In this document: positions 1-8,278 of the stretch, one piece after another
Layout of the letters: each line of letters starts with the position of its first letter
Position numbering within the stretch: position 1 is the stretch's first letter
Assembly (NCBI GenBank): GCA_013214625.1
Contig: JABSPO010000002.1
Span: 34,407-98,406, forward strand
DNA length: 64,000 bases
Origin: Flavobacteriaceae bacterium
GTDB taxonomy: Bacteria; Bacteroidota; Bacteroidia; Flavobacteriales; Flavobacteriaceae
Direction: 5' to 3'
Translations under genes and position numbers: made by a program
The notes under the pieces: generated by a model
The model's database searches: none
What the model saw: the letters and a program-made list of their open reading frames with translations, nothing else
What the model was told of the DNA's origin: nothing

Positions 1-1
1 T

Positions 2-1951
2 AATGTAGATTTAATGGATAAAACCATAAGTCCTAACGAAGATTTTTTCCAGTTTATTAACGGAACTTGGTTGAAAAATAATATAATACCTGATGATAGA
101 ACTCGTTGGGGGAGTTTTGATGAACTTCGTAAAATGACTGATGACGATGTGCTTTCTATTGTAAATAAAGCAATGAACGATGTTAGTATTAAAGAGAATT
201 CTGATCAGGCTAAAGCACTTTATCTATACAAGTCAATACTTAATACAAAACAAAGAGATATACTTGGGATAACGCCTATAAAAGAGGTATTAACTCAGAT
301 AGAAGCTATAGATAATATTTCGGATTTACAAGCGTATTTAACAGCAATGGAGCCAAAAGGGAGTACTGCTTTTTTTGGCACTTATATTGGTGCAGATTCT
401 AAAGATAGTAATAAAAATGTAGTATATCTTGGAGCGGGAAGTGTGGGGTTGCCAGACAGAGATTATTATATAAAAGAAGATTCGGACTCAAAAGAGAAGA
501 GAGAGAAGTATGTTTCTCATATTACTAAAATGCTTCAATATCTAGGAGACTCAGAAGAGCTTGCTGCAAAATCAGCAAAGCAAATTTTAAGTTTTGAGAC
601 TAAACTTGCTATTCCAAAAATGGACAAGGTTGAACGAAGAGATGCACGTAATAGGTATAATCCAATGGCAATTACAGATCTTCAAAAAATGGTACCCAGC
701 ATTAACTGGAAGCATTATTTTACTGGTTTAGGTATAGCAAAATTAGACACAGTAATTGTTAGTCAATTAAAATATACTAAAGCATTACAAGAAGTTTTTA
801 CGGAAAACAATATCTCTGATTGGAAAGCATACTTAAAATGGGGGGTATTTAATAATTCAGTTGGAAAGTTAAGTGAAGAATTAGAAAAAGCAAATTGGGA
901 GTTCTACTCTAAAACTTTGAAAGGAGCTAAAGAACAACGCCCAAAGACTGAGAGAGCTCTTGCTACAGTAAACGGAACTGTGGGTGAGGCTTTAGGGAAG
1001 TTGTATGTATCTGAAAAATTTCCTCCAGAGGCAAAGGCTAAAGCAAAAAGGATGATTACAAATGTATTAAAGGCATTTGAGAATAGAATAAACAATGTGG
1101 CTTGGATGAGTGAGGATACCAAGCTAAAAGCAATTGAAAAATTAAAAGCAACTACTGTTAAAATAGGTTATCCAGATAAATGGAAAGACTATAGTAAATT
1201 AAACATTGCAAAAGGAAACTCATATTTTGAAAACATGCAAAATGTTTCTGAATGGCGTTTTAAAGAAAATATAAACAAGTTGAATGAGCCAGTTGATAAA
1301 ACGGAATGGCATATGTCTCCGCAAACTGTAAATGCATATTTCAATCCATCGTATAATGAAATTGTATTTCCAGCAGCTATTTTACAACCTCCTTTTTATG
1401 ATTATAATGCTGATGATGCTGTAAACTATGGAGGAATAGGCGCTGTAATTGGTCATGAAATTTCACATAGTTTTGATGATTCAGGTGCTCGTTTTGATAA
1501 AAACGGAAATTTAAACAATTGGTGGACTGAAGAAGATGCTGAAAAATTTAAGGTTTTAGGGAAAGCATTAGCGGATCAATATTCCGAAATTGAAGTGTTG
1601 CCTGAAACGAATATTAATGGAGAGTTTACTCTAGGTGAAAATATAGGAGATCTTGGTGGAGTTAATGTTGCATATGATGCATTACAACTATATTATGAAA
1701 AGAATGGAAAACCAGAAAGAATAGATGGATTTACAGGAGAACAGCGTTATTTTATGTCTTGGGCAACTGTTTGGAGGTCTAAATATAGAGATGAGGCATT
1801 AAAGAATCAAATTAAAACTGACCCACATTCTCCAGGGATGGTAAGGGCTTCTCAACCACTTAAAAATGTAGATGCATTTTATGATGCGTTTAATATTAAA
1901 GAGGGTGATAGTATGTATCTTGCTGAAGATGAAAGAGTAAGAATTTGGTAA
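2..1951 (+). CDS. M13 family metallopeptidase (neprilysin/PepO-like), 5' end outside window
   Basis: HExxH zinc motif in GAVIGHEISHSFDDSGARFDKNGN and downstream GENIGDLGG typical of M13; frame stays open upstream of the ATG at 14 (NVDLMDKTISPNEDFF), so the gene probably begins before the window. Confidence 0.93.
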   Translation, partial: NVDLMDKTISPNEDFFQFINGTWLKNNIIPDDRTRWGSFDELRKMTDDDVLSIVNKAMNDVSIKENSDQAKALYLYKSILNTKQRDILGITPIKEVLTQIEAIDNISDLQAYLTAMEPKGSTAFFGTYIGADSKDSNKNVVYLGAGSVGLPDRDYYIKEDSDSKEKREKYVSHITKMLQYLGDSEELAAKSAKQILSFETKLAIPKMDKVERRDARNRYNPMAITDLQKMVPSINWKHYFTGLGIAKLDTVIVSQLKYTKALQEVFTENNISDWKAYLKWGVFNNSVGKLSEELEKANWEFYSKTLKGAKEQRPKTERALATVNGTVGEALGKLYVSEKFPPEAKAKAKRMITNVLKAFENRINNVAWMSEDTKLKAIEKLKATTVKIGYPDKWKDYSKLNIAKGNSYFENMQNVSEWRFKENINKLNEPVDKTEWHMSPQTVNAYFNPSYNEIVFPAAILQPPFYDYNADDAVNYGGIGAVIGHEISHSFDDSGARFDKNGNLNNWWTEEDAEKFKVLGKALADQYSEIEVLPETNINGEFTLGENIGDLGGVNVAYDALQLYYEKNGKPERIDGFTGEQRYFMSWATVWRSKYRDEALKNQIKTDPHSPGMVRASQPLKNVDAFYDAFNIKEGDSMYLAEDERVRIW

Positions 1952-1965
1952 TTAAATGATGTTAT

Positions 1966-2012
1966 AAAACAAAAAAATCCCGAAGCTTTCGTTTCGGGAT
2001 TTTTTGTTTTTT
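1966..2012. terminator. Rho-independent-type hairpin between convergent genes
   Basis: AAAAAATCCCGAA-loop-TTCGGGATTTTTT. Confidence 0.8.
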
Positions 2013-2032
2013 GTATAATATGTAAGAAGAAA

Positions 2033-2689
2033 TTATTTCCTTAATTCCTCCATGTCTGAAAGTAAATCTTCTAGTTTGTTTAATATTCCTCCGTAGATTA
2101 AGTTGATGTCCCATTTTCCAATCTTACCACCAAAAAAAGCTAATATACCAATGACTAAGAAGAAAGGGATAAGTAAGAGTATTGGAAAACCATTGACTAA
2201 AGAAGTTGTAGGAAATTCAGAAACAAATCCGTTTATAAAACGATCACCTAATATAGTTCCATCAATGTCAATAAACCAAAAGCCAAGTACCATTGCCAAA
2301 AAGACATAGGGATACAAAAAGGTAGATAGTTTAGAATTTACTGCAATCATGTCTTTTACCCACTTATCAAAAGAGCTTAAGTACTCATAACTACTCGTGT
2401 TTTTATCAATAGTATCTAGTTGATTACTGAATTTCTGCGCAACAAAAGTTACAGCAATAAAAAGCAAGGCCATCGGTATACCCATATATATCATTCCTGT
2501 TACATATGAAAGAGGGATAATTATTATTGCAAAAGCAACTATTCCGATTCGATTTAATTTATACATGCGTTTGAATTTCTCAACGATGTCTATCGATTTT
2601 TGATTGTATAAGTCATTTAATTTTGGTGCAACTAAGGCATCATTTTTTATAAAACCTTCTTTCCAAATTGTTTCTATTGATTTTTCCAT
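2033..2689 (-). CDS. hypothetical multi-TM membrane protein downstream of ECF sigma factor (possible sigma regulator)
   Basis: 218-aa ORF with hydrophobic segments, 22 nt downstream of the sigma gene. Confidence 0.7.
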   Translation of the reverse strand: MEKSIETIWKEGFIKNDALVAPKLNDLYNQKSIDIVEKFKRMYKLNRIGIVAFAIIIIPLSYVTGMIYMGIPMALLFIAVTFVAQKFSNQLDTIDKNTSSYEYLSSFDKWVKDMIAVNSKLSTFLYPYVFLAMVLGFWFIDIDGTILGDRFINGFVSEFPTTSLVNGFPILLLIPFFLVIGILAFFGGKIGKWDINLIYGGILNKLEDLLSDMEELRK

Positions 2690-2711
2690 AATAGTGTTTT
2701 TTTTAAGTAAT

Positions 2712-3194
2712 TTAATTGCTTAATATTTTTTTTAAGCGTTCTTTAATACGTGTAATACGCACACCAATATTGTTTGTATTGGTACCAATAATGTCAGCGA
2801 TTTCTTGATAAGATTTTTCTTCTAAGTACAGTAAAATAACCCCTCTGTCAATCTCAGATAATTGCCTGATGGCACTATATAGTTGATTAAGAGATTCATC
2901 AGCAAATGCACGACTATCTACTAAAACCTCGTCAGGTAGTAAATCAGAAGGAGCATTTTGTTTGTTGTTTTTCTTTTTCTTTAAGAAAGTTAAACAAACA
3001 TTTAATGACAACCTGTATATCCAAGTAGACCATGCTGATTGTTCCTTGAAGCTGTCTTTGCTGCGCCAAATTTGCAAACATACTTCTTGGTAATAATCCT
3101 CAAAATCTTCTTGAGTATCGGTATATGCTCTGCAAATTTTGATGATAATTGCGGCATAGGGTAAAATTTGTGTGGTGTAAAAATCGCTACTCAC
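2712..3194 (-). CDS. RNA polymerase sigma factor, sigma-70/ECF family
   Basis: Region 2 (DYYQEVCLQIWRSKDSF..STWIYRLSLNVCL) and region 4 HTH (GVILLYLEEKSYQEIADIIGTNTNNIGVRITRIKERLKK). Confidence 0.92.
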   Translation of the reverse strand: MSSDFYTTQILPYAAIIIKICRAYTDTQEDFEDYYQEVCLQIWRSKDSFKEQSAWSTWIYRLSLNVCLTFLKKKKNNKQNAPSDLLPDEVLVDSRAFADESLNQLYSAIRQLSEIDRGVILLYLEEKSYQEIADIIGTNTNNIGVRITRIKERLKKILSN

Positions 3195-3200
3195 TTTTGG

Positions 3201-3241
3201 TCTTTTCTTGTTTAGTGTCTCAAATCAATATTTATTACAGG
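3201..3241 (-). promoter_or_regulatory. 41-bp repeat copy A, upstream of ECF sigma gene
   Basis: TCTTTTCTTGTTTAGTGTCTCAAATCAATATTTATTACAGG, about 35/41 identical to 3759-3799. Confidence 0.5.
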
Positions 3242-3308
3242 AAAACGGAAAATATTTTAAATAATAATAAAGATAGTGTATTCTCCAATATCGGTTTTGA
3301 AGTGTTTC

Positions 3309-3749
3309 TTACAATACCTTGCCTTCTTTTTCTGCTTTAGTATCCATAATTCTACCAATCACTAAGCCGATCAACATTCCTATAGCTAATCCAGAAGATG
3401 TTCCTATTGTTTTTTCAATTGCTGATCCAAAAGCAACTCCAAAACACATTCCTAGGCTCATTCCAATTGCAGTATAATATCCTTTTGAAATTAAAGAGAA
3501 TTCTGTTTTTAAATATTCTTTAAAAGAATTAAGAGCCTTTCTAAAGTGTTTTTTCCTGTTCTCATCATTTAAGTTTAATTCAAGGGCATCAAGTTTTGTT
3601 TCAATAGAAATGATGTCTTCTATTGAAAAGTTTCTTTTACTTAACCTTGTTAACGTTTGAATAAAATCATCGTATACTTTTAATTCAGATTTTCTAGTGG
3701 TTTGACTTCTTAATTTATTGAAAAATTTGATGGCCTCATCTGTTGTCAT
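3309..3749 (-). CDS. hypothetical membrane protein with glycine-rich TM hairpin
   Basis: 146-aa ORF; C-terminal GMSLGMCFGVAFGSAIEKTIGTSSGLAIGMLIGLVIG. Confidence 0.75.
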   Translation of the reverse strand: MTTDEAIKFFNKLRSQTTRKSELKVYDDFIQTLTRLSKRNFSIEDIISIETKLDALELNLNDENRKKHFRKALNSFKEYLKTEFSLISKGYYTAIGMSLGMCFGVAFGSAIEKTIGTSSGLAIGMLIGLVIGRIMDTKAEKEGKVL

Positions 3750-3758
3750 AATATCTAG

Positions 3759-3799
3759 TCTTTTCTTATTTAGTGGTTCAAATAGTTATTTATTACAGG
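3759..3799 (-). promoter_or_regulatory. 41-bp repeat copy B, upstream of the 3309-3749 membrane gene
   Basis: TCTTTTCTTATTTAGTGGTTCAAATAGTTATTTATTACAGG. Confidence 0.5.
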
Positions 3800-3969
3800 T
3801 TGATGAAAAGTTTTTCCCACCAGTGGGGTTTATTATTCTGAGGCTTTCCTTCCTAATAAAAAATAGGACTAACCCATGTCTTGTAGGGGTGTTCCGAGTA
3901 AATTTATTTATTCAAACATATTTACATTTTTTATTCTCATTCACGTAATTTAAAACACAATAAATTATG

Positions 3970-3977
3970 TAATTTTG
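3970..3977 (+). promoter_or_regulatory. putative Bacteroidota -7 element (TAnnTTTG)
   Basis: TAATTTTG just upstream of the glyS ATG at 3986; -33 element not obvious. Confidence 0.35.
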
Positions 3978-3985
3978 CGATCATT

Positions 3986-5527
3986 ATGGCAAAACAAGAA
4001 GATCAGTTTAAAAAAGTTGTCGCTCATGCAAAAGAGTATGGATATGTATTTCAGTCAAGTGAAATATATGACGGTTTAAGCGCAGTATATGATTATGCTC
4101 AAAATGGAGCAGAGTTAAAGAAAAACATCAGAGAATACTGGTGGAAATCAATGGTGCAATTGCATGATAATATTGTAGGTATTGATGCTGCAATATTTAT
4201 GCATCCTACTACATGGAAAGCTTCTGGGCATGTTGATGCCTTTAGTGATCCGTTAATAGATAATAAAGATTCTAAAAAAAGATATAGAGCTGATGTTTTA
4301 GTAGAAGATTTTGCTGAGAAATTAGAAACTAAAGCACAAAAGGAAATCAAAAAGGCTGAGAAGCGTTTTGGTGAAGCTTTTGATAAAGCAGAATTTGAAG
4401 CAACTAATCCTAAAGTTTTAAAATACAGAGCTGAAAAGCAAGCACTGTTGGATAAATTAGGGAAGCTTTTAGAAGAAGAGAAACTTGATGAAGTAAAGGC
4501 TTTTATTGAAGAGTTAGGAATTGCTTGTCCGGTGTCAGGATCAAAAAACTGGACAGATGTGCGTCAGTTTAACTTAATGTTTGGCACGAAGTTAGGTGCT
4601 TCTGCAGAAACTGCAATGGATTTGTATTTGCGCCCGGAAACAGCGCAGGGTATTTTTGTAAACTTTGCTAATGTGCAAAAAACAGGACGAATGAAAATTC
4701 CTTTTGGTATTGCGCAAACGGGTAAAGCGTTTAGAAACGAGATTGTTGCAAGACAGTTTATTTTCAGAATGCGTGAGTTTGAACAAATGGAAATGCAATT
4801 TTTTGTACGTCCTGGAACTCAAAAAGAATGGTATGATCAATGGAAGGAGACACGATTGAAGTGGCATTTGTCATTAGGTTTAGGTGAGGAAAATTACCGT
4901 TTCCATGATCATGAAAAACTAGCGCATTACGCTGATGCTGCTTCTGATATTGAATTTAACTTCCCATTCGGATTTAAGGAATTAGAAGGAATCCATTCAA
5001 GAACAGATTTCGATTTAAAAGCACATGAAAAATTTTCCGGTAAGAAATTACAATATTTCGACCCTGAATTAAATGAAAGCTACACGCCATATGTTGTAGA
5101 AACATCTATAGGATTGGATAGAATGTTTTTAGCAGTATTCTCTAACTCTTTACAAGAAGAGGACTTAGGAGATGGTAAAACACGTACGGTATTGAAACTA
5201 CCAGCGGTATTGGCGCCTACAAAAGCAGCAATATTTCCGTTAGTAAAGAAAGATGGATTGCCTGAAGTTGCTAAACAAATAGTTGCTGATTTAAAATGGG
5301 ACTTCAATGTAATTTATGACGAAAAGGATGCAGTTGGGAAGCGTTACAGACGTCAAGATGCTGCGGGAACCCCTTTCTGTATTACTGTTGATCATCAATC
5401 GTTAGAGGACAATACAGTTACCATTCGTCATAGAGATACGATGGAGCAAAAAAGAGTGAAAATAGAAGAATTAAGTGCTATTATTGACCAAGAGGTGAAT
5501 ATGAAACACTGGTTATCAAAAATGTAG
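3986..5527 (+). CDS. glyS: glycine--tRNA ligase
   Basis: Class II aaRS motifs: LRPETAQGIFVNFANV, FRNEIVARQFIFRMREFEQMEMQFF, PYVVETSIGLDRMFLAVF. Confidence 0.97.
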   Translation: MAKQEDQFKKVVAHAKEYGYVFQSSEIYDGLSAVYDYAQNGAELKKNIREYWWKSMVQLHDNIVGIDAAIFMHPTTWKASGHVDAFSDPLIDNKDSKKRYRADVLVEDFAEKLETKAQKEIKKAEKRFGEAFDKAEFEATNPKVLKYRAEKQALLDKLGKLLEEEKLDEVKAFIEELGIACPVSGSKNWTDVRQFNLMFGTKLGASAETAMDLYLRPETAQGIFVNFANVQKTGRMKIPFGIAQTGKAFRNEIVARQFIFRMREFEQMEMQFFVRPGTQKEWYDQWKETRLKWHLSLGLGEENYRFHDHEKLAHYADAASDIEFNFPFGFKELEGIHSRTDFDLKAHEKFSGKKLQYFDPELNESYTPYVVETSIGLDRMFLAVFSNSLQEEDLGDGKTRTVLKLPAVLAPTKAAIFPLVKKDGLPEVAKQIVADLKWDFNVIYDEKDAVGKRYRRQDAAGTPFCITVDHQSLEDNTVTIRHRDTMEQKRVKIEELSAIIDQEVNMKHWLSKM

Positions 5528-5550
5528 GTGTTAACTGCATTAGAATATTT

Positions 5551-5578
5551 AAAGAGCGACTTTCGAGTCGCTCTTTTT
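5551..5578 (+). terminator. terminator downstream of glyS
   Basis: AAAGAGCGAC tttcga GTCGCTCTTTTT. Confidence 0.85.
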
Positions 5579-5591
5579 GTTTGGTAATAGA

Positions 5592-5667
5592 CGTCACTCT
5601 GAATTTATTTCAGAGTCGCATAACTATGCGTATGCTAATGAGTTGCTGACATAAATTTAGCATAACG
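5592..5667. repeat. composite REP-like element (CGTCACnCTGAA hairpin plus degenerate TGCTGA...TTAGCAT hairpin)
   Basis: CGTC-ACTCTGAA-tttat-TTCAGAGT, then GTTGCTGACATAAATTTAGCATAACG; same arrangement as 34261-34363. Confidence 0.75.
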
Positions 5668-5688
5668 TTATAATTATAAGGTAAGAGG

Positions 5689-5745
5689 TTTCCTCTCCCT
5701 TTGAGAGAGCACCTGTGCTCAATTTGATTGGGTAATTAAGGTGAG
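5689..5745. repeat. interspersed repeat, CTCCCTTTGAGAG / CTCAATTTGATTGGGTAA type
   Basis: Shares two blocks with 12668-12730; partial copies at 14060-14082 and 53091-53112. Confidence 0.6.
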
Positions 5746-6004
5746 TGTTAAGAGTTATTAAACTTGAAAAACAATTTAAAATATTGGGAAACATAAAATG
5801 AATAAACAGGAACTAGTAGTTGTATAGCTGATTTAACACTACTAATGATGAGTATAAAATACCCAATCACCATGAACTGTAATTTATAATAATTGATGTA
5901 GTTTCGCGTTGTAATATGGTGTTTGCTAATAACAATGGCTAGTTTACTCAATCAAATGTATAGCACACTCATTATAAGAAGTATTGTACTGAAAGAGTAG
6001 TTAG

Positions 6005-6685
6005 GTTTGTAGGGAGATAGACATAAATAAACTTAACCTAAATTATGAAGATAGCCCTTTTAATGGTGGTCCATATCTTTTTGCCGCAACAAGTCCAACC
6101 GCTGAATGTAATGATGTGAATGGCGTACCAAAATGCAACTATAATATACTTGTAGATAGTGATGTAATTAATAACGGAAGAAACTTAGCAATTGCTAAAG
6201 TTATTATCCATGAGAGTATACATGCTCATTTAACTTATTTATATAGTACAGATCAAATTACTTTACCAATTGGAAGTACGGATACAGATTTTATTAATTT
6301 ATTCAATGGTTATATTAGTTTTTTAAGCACAAGTAATCCTTTAGGAATTGTAGCTAACACATTAAATGATTTACAGCATGCATATATGCAAAGGTATGTG
6401 GATGATATGATTAGTGCTTTAAGAAATTCAGGATTAAGTATGGGATATAATACTAGTAGCATACAAATGACAGATGATTATTTAAAGAAACTTGTTTTTG
6501 GAGGCTCTATGGAAGAAACATCATTGTTTTCTGAAGTATACCCCGAATTTAATGATCGAGAAGAAATTCATTGGCTAGGTATAGCAGAATCTCTTGGTGT
6601 AACTCAATATTATATAGATGAAGACGGAAGTCAATCTATTGGTCCAATTAGTAATGTCGTAAATTCAAACTCACCATGTTTTTAA
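6005..6685 (+). CDS. orphan C-terminal fragment with HExxH motif (putative metallopeptidase module)
   Basis: Track ORF begins at GTG 6116, but the frame is open from 6005 with no ATG; contains AKVIIHESIHAHLTYLY. Confidence 0.6.
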   Translation, partial: VCREIDINKLNLNYEDSPFNGGPYLFAATSPTAECNDVNGVPKCNYNILVDSDVINNGRNLAIAKVIIHESIHAHLTYLYSTDQITLPIGSTDTDFINLFNGYISFLSTSNPLGIVANTLNDLQHAYMQRYVDDMISALRNSGLSMGYNTSSIQMTDDYLKKLVFGGSMEETSLFSEVYPEFNDREEIHWLGIAESLGVTQYYIDEDGSQSIGPISNVVNSNSPCF

Positions 6686-7248
6686 AAATTAAATACATAT
6701 ATATATTCGTGTTGTTTACAAATATATCATGTAGTTCACAAGAAATTAATTATAAACAATTCACTGAAGATTTTGTTCAAGAAAATTTGAATAAGGGTAA
6801 TAAAGAAAATTTAGATTTATTTCATCAAGATGATAAAAGCTTAATTGAACTAATAAAATCTCCAGAATTTATTAACGCAATTAAAAAAAAAATAGATCAA
6901 TTTGAAGAAAAAGATATTCTTTTATTTGAAAAACAGATTAAAAATAATTCTTTTGATTTAAAAAATTGCTTAAGGAAACAAATAAAGAGTGAAGTTGTAT
7001 TTTTAAAAGAGATGTCAATAGAAGAATATAAAACAAATTATAGATGGAATACAAGAGAATATTCTTTAAACAAAAAAACTAAAGAAAGAAATAAGTTACA
7101 TATAATTAGTAAGCCAATTTTTCTTAAAGATGGAAAGTATTGTATAATAGCTGTAGGAAGATGGGGAGCTTCTAGTGTAGATATTTATAAAAAGGAGAAC
7201 CAACATTGGATTTATAATGGTAGTTTTTTTTCTTTTTTATATAATTAG
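6676..7248 (+). CDS. putative lipoprotein, overlapping the upstream ORF by 10 nt
   Basis: Signal peptide and lipobox (IYIFVLFTNISCSS). Confidence 0.7.
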   Translation: MFLKIKYIYIFVLFTNISCSSQEINYKQFTEDFVQENLNKGNKENLDLFHQDDKSLIELIKSPEFINAIKKKIDQFEEKDILLFEKQIKNNSFDLKNCLRKQIKSEVVFLKEMSIEEYKTNYRWNTREYSLNKKTKERNKLHIISKPIFLKDGKYCIIAVGRWGASSVDIYKKENQHWIYNGSFFSFLYN

Positions 7249-7320
7249 CTAAGGGTATTTAAATTATGAAGAATCGAATTTTGATTCTAATAATATAAAC
7301 TTTTAACTGCAGCTATAAAT

Positions 7321-7357
7321 AATACTAGCTTTAGTTATTTACGCTAAAGCTAGTATT
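7321..7357. terminator. perfect 14-bp stem hairpin
   Basis: AATACTAGCTTTAG-TTATTTACG-CTAAAGCTAGTATT. Confidence 0.6.
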
Positions 7358-7597
7358 TATTTAATATTTTGGTATTTCAAAAATTCCAAATTAAAAAGTT
7401 TTTCAATTACGAAAGGCTTTTTTGTTATCCAGCAACTACTCCACAACCTCAAAATTTATTAGTGTTGACAATTGTTGGCTGTTGTTGGCAACTGTTGGTT
7501 GATTCGTTCTCTCTCATTAAGGGTTTTGTGAAAATGTTATATTTTGGCTGACTTGTATCTACTGCATAACGGTTTTTGTCAAAGTAAATGTAGTTAC

Positions 7598-7671
7598 CCG
7601 ATAGCGCGGAAATGTTTTCCGTGCGAGCCGTAATAACATGGCTTGCACGGATTTCAAATCCTCGCTATCGG
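7598..7671. repeat. long imperfect palindrome (32-nt arms, 10-nt loop)
   Basis: CCGATAGCGCGGAAATGTTTTCCGTGCGAGCC / GGCTTGCACGGATTTCAAATCCTCGCTATCGG, 25 of 32 positions paired. Confidence 0.75.
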
Positions 7672-7707
7672 AGCTTAGCCCAAAGATTGTGATTAAATAT
7701 TTAAAAT

Positions 7708-8208
7708 ATGAGAAAAATAATATTACTAGCGAGTGTTTTCTTTATCCTGGCAAGTTGCAAAAAAGATAGGCCTAAAGACATCATAAAAGATTTTATAGAA
7801 GAAGTTTTTTTGCAAAAAAAATATGATAAAACAAAAATCAGTCAATTTTTATCTCCAAAAGAAGCAAATTCTTTTGATGAAATTTCGGGTAAGAAAGAAG
7901 AATATGTGAAATTTTTAATTGATGAATATCAAAAAATGTTTGCTACTCAAAAATCATTTGAAATAGTGCATCATAATGATATAGATAAGCGCCTAATTAA
8001 GGGTTTTAGGTTGAAATATGATGATTTTACATTTGTATATTACATAGTTTCATCAAATAAAATTGTAGGTGTTTTTATTTTAGAAGAAAATAAGAATAGT
8101 TCTTTTTGGATTAAATCATTTTGTCCTATGCCATGGGCTTCCCAAGGAGGGAATATAAAGCCTTTAATTTTAAATGAATTAAAAAATATGGAGCAAACTG
8201 TATGGTGA
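7708..8208 (+). CDS. putative lipoprotein, hypothetical
   Basis: MRKIILLASVFFILASCKKD signal peptide plus lipobox. Confidence 0.75.
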   Translation: MRKIILLASVFFILASCKKDRPKDIIKDFIEEVFLQKKYDKTKISQFLSPKEANSFDEISGKKEEYVKFLIDEYQKMFATQKSFEIVHHNDIDKRLIKGFRLKYDDFTFVYYIVSSNKIVGVFILEENKNSSFWIKSFCPMPWASQGGNIKPLILNELKNMEQTVW

Positions 8209-8224
8209 TTTAACTACTGTATTG

Positions 8225-8252
8225 AAGACAGTCAGCAATGGCTGTCTTTTTT
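8225..8252. terminator. terminator-like hairpin
   Basis: AAGACAG...GCTGTCTTTTTT. Confidence 0.55.
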
Positions 8253-8278
8253 ATGTTAAGTTGTAGAGTAATGGAAGC

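Noticed and set aside
904-1122. Antisense ORFs overlapping well-supported genes (e.g. 904-1122, 4099-4350, 4592-4867, 13249-13587, 13597-14013, 58329-58946)
   Set aside because: They are reverse-frame shadows of confident CDSs (M13, glyS, ompA, marC) with low-complexity composition and no recognisable domains.
5748-5951. 67-aa minus-strand ORF in the glyS downstream gap
   Set aside because: Short, AT-rich, no clear ribosome site or domain, in a region of repeat debris.
7369-7551. 60-aa ORF MVFQKFQIKKFFNYERLF...
   Set aside because: Lies in non-coding repeat-like sequence (TTGTTGGCTGTTGTTGGCAACTGTTGG) and lacks coding character.
7561-7700. Possible integron attC site (TGCATAACGG...large palindrome)
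   Set aside because: The left side has ATAACG but no matching GTTATGC-type core at the right end, and no integrase is in the window; kept only as an unexplained palindrome.
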